Source of the DNA: Opisthocomus hoazin | Lineage: Eukaryota > Chordata > Aves > Opisthocomiformes > Opisthocomidae | Length of the DNA stretch: 64,000 nt | Direction of reading: 5' to 3' | NCBI RefSeq assembly: GCF_030867145.1 | Contig: NC_134426.1 | Span: 744,001-808,000, forward strand | Shown: positions 56,948 to 64,000 of the stretch, piece by piece | How positions within the stretch are numbered: the stretch's first letter is position 1 | How the letters are laid out: every line of letters begins with the position of its first letter | The notes under the pieces: generated by a model | What the model was told of the DNA's origin: nothing | Seen by the model: only the letters and a program-made list of their open reading frames with translations | The model's database searches: none | Program-made: the position numbers and the translations under genes

Positions 56948-58265
56948 CACAGAATCACGGAGTAGTAGGGGTTGGAAGGGACCTCTGTGGGTCATCTAGT
57001 CCAACCCTCCTGCCGAAGAAGGGTCACCTACAGCAGGCTGTAGAGGACCTTGTCCAGGCGGGGCTGGAATATCTCCAGAGAAGGAGACTCCACAGCCTCC
57101 CTGGGCAGCCTGGGCCAGTGCTCTGTCACCCTCAGAGGGAAGAAGTTCTTCCTCGGGTTCAGCTGGAGCTTCCTCTGCTCCAGTTTGTGCCCGTTGCCCC
57201 TTGTCCTGTCACTGGGCACCACTGAAAAGAGCTTGGCCCCATCCTCCTGACACCCACCCTTCAGATATTTGTAAGCATTTATAAGGTCCCCTCGCAGCCT
57301 TCTCTTCTTCAGGCTGAACAAGCCCAGTTCCCTCAACCTCTCCTCGTAGGGGATATGTTCCAGTCCCCTCATCATCCTCGTAGCCCTTCGCTGGACTCTC
57401 TCCAGTAGCTCTTCATCTTTCTTGAATTGGGGAGCCCAGAACTGGACACAGTACTCTAGATGAGGCCTCACCAGGGCAGTGTAGAGGGGAAGGAGAACCT
57501 CCCTCGCCCTGCTGGCCACACTCTTCTTGATGCACCCCAGGATCCCATTGGCTTTCTTGGCAGCCAGGGCACACTGCTGGCTCATGGTCACCCTGTCGTC
57601 CCCCAGCACTCCCAGTGCCTCTCCACAGAGCTGCTCTCCAGCAGGTCCACCCCAAGCCTGTACTGGTGCACGAGGTTGTTCCTCCCCAGGTGCAGGACCC
57701 TGCCCTTGCCCTGGTTGAACCTCATCAGGTTCCTCTCTGCCCAGCTTTCCAGCCTATCCAGGTCACGCTGAATGGCAGCACAGCCTTCTGGTGTATCTAC
57801 CACACCTCCCAGTTTGGGGTCATCAGCAAACTTGCTGAGGGTACATTCTAACTCTTCATCCAGGTCGTTGATGAAGAAGTTAAACAAGACTGGGCCCAGT
57901 ACTGACCCCTGGGGCACACCACTTGTTACCAGCCTCCAATTTGACTCAGCGCCGCTGATGACAACCCTCTGAGTTCTGCCATTCAGCCAGTTCTCTATCC
58001 ACTTCACCGACCACTCATCCAGCCCACACTTCCTCAGCTTCCCTAGGAGGATATCATGGGAGACAGTGTCGAAAGCCTTGCTGAAGTCGAGGTAGACAAC
58101 ATCCATGGCTCTCCCTTCGTCTACCCAGCCAGTCATGTCATTGTAGAAAGCTATCAGATTGGTCAGGCATGATTTCCCCTTGGTGAATCCATGCTGACTA
58201 CTCCTGATAACCTTCTTTTCTTCCACTTGCTTCATGATGGCCTCCAGCATAAGCTGCTCCATCAC
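56948..58265 (-). mobile_element. CR1 LINE, longest copy, with reverse transcriptase remains
   Basis: About 1.3 kb with its 3' end on the left. On the minus strand an open frame of 237 codons carries RT signatures [17 protein letters not shown] and [20 protein letters not shown]. The YADD-type catalytic box reads FADDPK. The 5' part is truncated and a frame break separates it from the 3' part. Confidence 0.94.
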
Positions 58266-59100
58266 ACACGAGGTATTTGAGAAGGTGCAGCAAATCCACA
58301 AGTTAATGAATTAGAGAATTCACATGGCAGACTCATCTGTACAAAGGGGACTAAGCCTTTGCTTGATTGTTTTTTTTTTTAACCAGAGGAGCTTGCGAAA
58401 TAAATCTGAATTTACAAAGTGCGTTGTCCTGTAAATTTGAGAGATCGACACGAACCGGGACACTTACCCATGCACAGACTGTTGCCATCCACACACAAAG
58501 ACTGTGCTTGCTTTGGTCAGCTTTGGAGGAGGGGTTCCCAGGGAAAGCAAGCTGCTGCCTTTCACTCGGACCAGCAAGCCCTCGAGGAGCGGAGCACTGG
58601 GCTGCCTGGACACGGGACGGGGCTCTCCAGGACCACCTCAGCCTCCAAACAGATTCAAAGGTTTCTCTGGAATTCCAGGAACAGAGACGCTTGCGAGAAC
58701 TGAAACTGCCCCGCAACAAGAGCGAACGACCCATGTCCCTGTGCAGGGGACGGGAACAGGAGCACATCTGCAGCCCTCATTTGCACTGCCAACCCTTTCC
58801 TTCATCAGCTGCAGACCCTTTCCGAGCATTAACCACTGCTGCTGGGAAAAGGGCAACTGCGCTCCCCACTGAGCACACAGCTCCCACGGGGAAAAGCCCC
58901 AGGGACCAAGCCCAGCCACGTGAAGACGGCTGGTGCCATGAGCAGGCGCCCAGCGCCCTGGTAGGAGGGCAAGGAGCTGCCCCAGGGAGGTTGCCTACGG
59001 GATACAGCCCTCGAGGGGCTGCATCTGGACGGGTCTGAGAACGCTCAGAGCCACGGCTGAACCAGAACCGGGGTGGCCATGGTGTTTGGGGGTACCCATG
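58266..59100. other. Interval with no recognised feature
   Basis: No gene or repeat was identified; the open frames show no domain. Confidence 0.4.
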
Positions 59101-59103
59101 TAC

Positions 59104-59435
59104 CACAGAATCACAGAATGTTCAGGGTTGGCAGGGCCCTCTGTGGGTCCCCCAACCCAACCCCCTGCCCAAGCAGGGTCACCCAGAGCAGGCTGCACAG
59201 CACCGCGGCCAGGCAGGGCTGGAATATCTCCAGAGAAGGAGACTCCACAGCCTCCCTGGGCAGCCTGGGCCAGGGCTCCGTCACCCCCAGAGGGAAGAAG
59301 TTCTTCCTCGGGTTCAGCTGGAGCTTCCTCTGCTCCAGTTTGTGCCCGTTGCCCCTTGTCCTGTCGCTGGGCACCACTGCAAAGAGTCTGGCCCCGTCCT
59401 CCTGACCCCCACCCTGCAGATATTTAGAGGCCTCC
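59104..59435 (-). mobile_element. CR1 LINE 3' fragment
   Basis: About 330 bp, 3' end on the left (CACAGAATCACAGAATG tail), ending near CACCCTGCAGATATTTA. Confidence 0.9.
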
Positions 59436-59842
59436 CCCACCCACAGCAACGTCCGCACCTCGGCGCTAGCCCACGCGCCCAGCAAGCGGACTGCGGCACC
59501 AGGTTCCTCAAGCCAAGCCCCGGGGCAGACGCTGCGCGCCTTCAAAGTCCACGCGCCACCCTCGACGCCTGAACTTCTCACCCACAGCGAGATCCCTCAG
59601 CACCTCCACGAGGAATCCCGGGGCTTCGCCTCCCGCGCCACGGGGCGATGCTGCAAACGCCCCGGGAAAAGGGGTCGGGATTCACGCCGCAACGCCGGCC
59701 TGAGACCGCAGCGCTGCCCGGAGCCGCTGCCGCAGCCGTGGGGCGGACGGGTCAAGCACAGCAGGGACCCAGCTGGGCAGAGCTCAGCCCTGTCCCCTCG
59801 CCCCAGGGCTCAGCCAGCACCACCCTGAGCTCCAGCCCCGGC

Positions 59843-60220
59843 GTTGTACTGAGGAATAAAAAGGGGAATCAAAATGTGACATGATCATCGAAACAGCTGG
59901 GCTATTGCTGCTGTAGGTAGTTTTGTAAAGCCCTACCCTTAGCATAGCTACAGTTTCGTAATCTTGTAAGTTCAAAATTCACCACAGAAACTAAGAAACA
60001 GGATTGTGAAGAACGTGTTACTGTTTCATGGAAGGATGAAGCTGTCCAAAGCAGAACCCCAGAGCGACGAATCGTAAGCGTAGCTAACGAGCTGTGAAAA
60101 GCTGCGGGGAATGCCAAAAGGAACAGGGACCTCGGGGAAAGCCAACTGCGGCACGGGGAGATCGCAGCCACCGACTCACGGACCACCTGCCCCAGTTCGA
60201 CCCCGCACTCCAAGGATGAA
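59843..60220. repeat. 377-bp dispersed repeat, copy 2
   Basis: Direct copy of 56163-56539, 3680 bp further on. Each copy lies within about 450 bp of a minus-strand CR1 3' fragment, one following and one preceding. Confidence 0.85.
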
Positions 60221-60490
60221 CGTAAAAGTGCCTGTATTGGGCGCAATCAGCAGGGTTTTGGTAGCGGGGACCCGCAGGGATGACACTTTGGAGGTGGCTG
60301 CGGGCTGCCCCGCACCAGGCACAGAGCGGGGCCGAGACTATGACGTACGGCCTCACGCTCCAGTCTGGAGCTGCTTCAGGGTTTTCCTACAAGGAGACAA
60401 GACCTGCCCACCCCCTGCGCCTGCTGCCGGCCCACCACGTACCGGGGCACGAGTGACCTCAGAAGCACTTACCACCATCCACAGGCTGAG

Positions 60491-60868
60491 AGCCACAGAA
60501 TCATGGGTTGGGTTGGGAGGGACCTTCGGGGATCACCCAGTCAGAACATCCTGCTGAGACGGGCAGAGACATCTTCCACGAGACGAGGCTACCCAAAGCC
60601 CTTGTCCAACCTGACCTGGAACGTTGCCAGGGATGGGACCTGCACAGCTTCTCTGGGCAACCTGTTCCACTGTCCCACCACCCTCCTCCGAAAAAAATGC
60701 CTTCCTTAGATCTGATCTACATCTACCCTCTTTCAGTTTAAAACTGCTATCCCTTGTCCTGTCACAACAGGCTCTGCTGAAAAGCCTGTCCCCAGCTTTC
60801 CTACAGCCCCCCTTTAAGTACTGGCGGCCGCAACAAGGTCTCCCTCTCTCCAGTATCGCCAGTGTCCC
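60491..60868 (-). mobile_element. CR1 LINE 3' fragment, different subfamily
   Basis: 3' end on the left (CACAGAATCATGGGTTGGGT then GGGAGGGACCTTCGGGGATC). It is more diverged from the other copies in the window, suggesting another CR1 subfamily. Confidence 0.82.
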
Positions 60869-63133
60869 TCGTACTGAGGCACGGGTTCTTCTTAGGCACA
60901 TCACAATTTGCTCTCCTTCCCTTCAGCGAGCGACTTGCGACGGGGAATGAAGGGCTCAGGCTTAAAGGCAGCCCAAGACAGGGTAGAGGCACTCGAAGAG
61001 CAGAATGGGAAGAATTTTAACCCAAGGTTTTCCCTGTCTTTTCCCACTCGTGTCTGCAAGCAGCACCCGGCAGCTGTTGCAAATCCCTGCTGAACGGCCC
61101 CGTGCGGAAAGCCGCCAGCGAGCGGCTGCTTGCTCACTGAACGGGGGAACTTGGGAGCGCAGATCTCCGCCGAGACCCCCAGGAAAGGCAGCGTGTAACA
61201 GAGGTTTCTGGGCAGAAACACTGGCAGGCTGTGACAACTGGGAAATGCCTCCATTTGCAGAGGTCGGGGAGCATTCACGGGGTGGCAATGCCGGCAGCAC
61301 AGCTCTGCTTCACCCTCCGTGATTCCGGGTGGGCTCCCGAGGGGTCCGAGAGCTGCCTGGGGGCTCTGCCGCGCCGCTGTGCCCAGACTGACGCTCACGT
61401 CCAGCTCCAGCCCCAGCCCTGGAACGTCAGGTGAGGGCGCGGGGCGTCTGGAGAGCAGGAATGGCGGCCATCCCCGAGCCGGGGCTGCTCTCAGCCCCGG
61501 TGTCACGGCCCGCAGCCGTCCCCGCCACCTCGATGGCACCTGGCCCTGCCAGCGGGACGGAGCTGGTGCCGAGGGCTGTGTGCTGCGGCTCTGCCCGCGC
61601 CATCCCGCTCCCCGCTGATGCCCAGGGACGATCCCGTAGGGGTCTCATCCAGCAGGGCGGCCGGGGAGGGAGCGGGGCCGGTGCTGCGGAGGAGACGGCC
61701 CTGCCCGGCGGGAGCTGCGCTGGGGTCCTGGGACCCGGGCAGAGCTGGGGGGTTGTGCGAACACTCCGTCCCTGCACCCGTTTCTGCTCTCAGAGAGGGA
61801 ACAGAGGGTGGGGGGCAACATAGCCATACAGATTCTTGTTGACATGTCGGTGTTGGAAGGAGCTGTCAGGCAAAAATCAAAAACTTTCCATAAATAATAG
61901 GATATTTAGAGTTGTTTTGTTATTTATACAAACTTTTAGGGTACCTCGAGGTTTCCGAATGCTCTGCAAAGAAAGGCAGATGTTGGCACGGCCTGATCTC
62001 AGCTGTGTGCTCCCCCGTTACGCCCGCTCAGCGCACAGCAGGGCAGCGAACAGAAGGTGCTGCTGCCCTGTATCCTGCCGCAGGCAACGAAATCGTGTCT
62101 TTGTGGCAGCCATGACAGCAATGCAGACAGATAATTTATAGCTCTGCAGAGCGGGACGCCGCGGGCTGTCGGGAGCTGCCACCGCCTCCAGCAGAGCCGG
62201 CCCGGGACCCCCGGGAGCCGCGGTCTCTGCCCAGGGCGGGGGACGCGGCTGCTGCCGGCACAGACCCTGCCCGACCGGTACCCCAGCCCGGGTACCGATT
62301 CCCCGGTGAGTACCCCTGCAGCCCCCGCCCCGCTGCCTCGGGGGGACGCGGACCCTCGCCCCCCGGCCCCAGGCACAGAGCCCCTCACTCACGCCAGTCC
62401 CCCCCAGCAGCTGGTTTTGGGGACCCAGACCGTCCCTGCTGCAGTGGCTGGAAGCTAAAGACCCCCAGTTGCTCCCACAGCTGCACGGGCAGCCCACCGG
62501 CCCCAGCAGCAGCACTGGGACCCCACTCCCACTGCCCCCCAGCCCGGGGCACCCACGCCCTGGGTCTGGCTCCCGTTGCTGGCACCGGATTCCAGCGAGG
62601 GGCAGGGAGGTGTCGCCAGAGCTGGCACTCGTCCCTGCGGCACGCGCACGGCCCCGAGCGGGAGGTTACGCAGAGCTCAGACGAGGTTTTAAGAGACAGG
62701 TTAAAAAAGATGCGATGAGACGATACAGCGTGTGCAGCGTCTGCCCCGCCTGTTTCTTCACAGCTCCCGTTCGGCAGCTGTAGAGATGTAACCCAGTTGC
62801 ACAAAGTATTTGATGTGTTTACATACAGCAGCCAAATTAAAAGCCCTGAGCCTTTGAGCAGATACGGCTTTAGAATTAAAAGAATAACAGATTGAAAATT
62901 TGAAATGAAGTAACAATTGCGATAGTCAGGAATGAAACAAGCTGAAAACATACCTGGCAATATTTTTATGGAATTTTGCGATGTTCTTTCGCGGCAGCAG
63001 CTTCAGTGACCTGCGCTGCATCAGCCCCTGCGTGACGTTCCGGCCCTTGCCCTCGCTGAAACACCGGCTCAGCAGCAAACGCTAGAACACAGTTCGTAAT
63101 ATTCAAAAAAATAAATTGTAAAACATTTATACC

Positions 63134-63603
63134 TGTTATAGAAGCTCGCCTCCCGTGACGAATTCAAATTGAGCAGCCAATTGTTAATTAATCAGTTGTG
63201 AACTTATTAGCAATAGAATTTATTTAAGCAAGCAATGAAGCAGGCAAAACAGCGCTGGGCGGCCGGGGAGCCTCCTCCTCCGCCAACGGTACGCACCCCA
63301 CCCCCCAGCAGAGTCTCTTTTTATAGTGTAGTGGTTCCGGGCTCTATGTGGCACATCCTGGTATATTGTTTTTGCGGCTGCACGTACTGTTGCGAGGGGG
63401 TCATCGTGGTCCCTCTGGGGGTCGTGAGAATGAAGGTTGTAGTTTTCCTCCGCGTTGTGGATCAGTTTCTTTTCTCATTTGGTCATGCTGGTCCAGCACG
63501 AAGCAGGAAGGATTCGTGCTCGTTTGCTCAGCAGGATGTCGATACTCTCAGGTTTGGTTTGGTGATCTGTCAACGTGCATTTCAAGGCTTACAGCTATCA
63601 CAG
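63134..63603 (-). mobile_element. Possible solo LTR in right arm
   Basis: Inverted copy of the LTR-like segment at 45298-45766; the plus strand starts TGTTATAG and ends near AGCTATCACA. Confidence 0.43.
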
Positions 63604-64000
63604 CAGAACATCGCTCAAGTGGTCGGTGGGGTGGGTTGAGAACTGGCTGAGTGGCAGAACTCAGAGGGTCGGCATCAGCGGCGCGGAGTCTGGTTGGAGG
63701 CCAGTAACCAGTGGTGTGCCCCAGGGGTCAGTACTGGGCCCAGTCTTGCTTAACTTCTTCATCAACAACCTGGATGAAGAGTTAGAATGTACCCTCAGCA
63801 AGTTTGATGATGACACCAAACTGGGAGGTGTGGTAGATACACCAGCAGGCTGTGCTGCCATTCAGCGTGACCTGGATAGGCTGGAAAGCTGGGCAGAGAG
63901 GCACCTGATGAGGTTCAACCAGGGCAAGGGCAGGGTCCTGCACCTGGGGAGGAACAACCCCAGGCACCAGGACAGGCTTGGGGCGGACCTGCTCGGAGCA
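63604..64000 (+). mobile_element. CR1 LINE fragment in right arm, cut by window edge
   Basis: Plus-strand CR1 reverse transcriptase region, the inverted copy of 44905-45297. It has a TTTGATGATGACACC variant near the catalytic box and runs to the window end. Confidence 0.9.

Larger units (their letters stand above)
61449..64000 (-). repeat. Right arm of large inverted repeat (continues past window)
   Basis: Reverse complement of 44905-47476. The match runs to the last base of the window, so the true arm is longer than 2.55 kb. A shared frame of 101 codons differs at only two residues between arms. Confidence 0.93.

Overview
This is bird nuclear DNA. CR1 retroposon fragments are scattered through the right half, there are two proviruses of one young class II (ERVK/betaretrovirus-like) family, and the exons of two vertebrate genes can be read with their splice sites. 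More than half of the window is repeat: a 10-bp array, a large 190-bp satellite, two proviruses, CR1 pieces, LTR pieces and a 2.5-kb inverted repeat. That density, next to gene copies that need not be neighbours in a normal bird genome, would fit a W chromosome, a germline-restricted chromosome or a pericentromeric block. This placement is inference; the sequence does not name the chromosome.

Layout. (1) 1-3.6 kb, minus strand: five exons of a non-muscle myosin heavy chain most like MYH10. One comes from the motor domain (P-loop) and four are consecutive rod exons, with everything between them missing. (2) 3.6-8.9 kb: AT-rich DNA with no gene, then two ERVL-like LTR fragments. (3) 8.86-11.16 kb: a 2.3-kb array of a 10-bp unit containing AGAACA. 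(4) 11.4-31.6 kb: about 73 monomers of a 190-bp satellite with a PstI site in most units. It is split at 18.8-25.1 kb by ERV-A, a minus-strand provirus with open gag, dUTPase-protease and pol but almost no env. (5) 31.8-44.1 kb, minus strand: all 12 coding exons of ACADM, the mitochondrial medium-chain acyl-CoA dehydrogenase. Every reading frame is open, every splice site is GT/AG, and the CDS is 1272 nt (423 aa). A CpG-rich promoter sits at its start, and its 3' end lies about 190 bp from the satellite. (6) 44.2-64 kb: CR1 copies, inverted-repeat arms at 44.9-47.5 and 61.4-64 kb, and between them ERV-B. ERV-B is a plus-strand, internally deleted relative of ERV-A with two identical LTRs. A lone NLR-type leucine-rich-repeat exon and a 377-bp repeat present twice also lie here.

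How the parts relate. ACADM is the only apparently functional cellular gene. It is flanked by two related proviruses in opposite orientation, so recombination between them could invert the segment carrying it. ERV-A could encode Gag, protease and polymerase but has no Env, as in an intracellular retroelement. ERV-B looks like a recombinant, defective genome that was nevertheless reverse transcribed and integrated recently, so its enzymes must have come from another copy.
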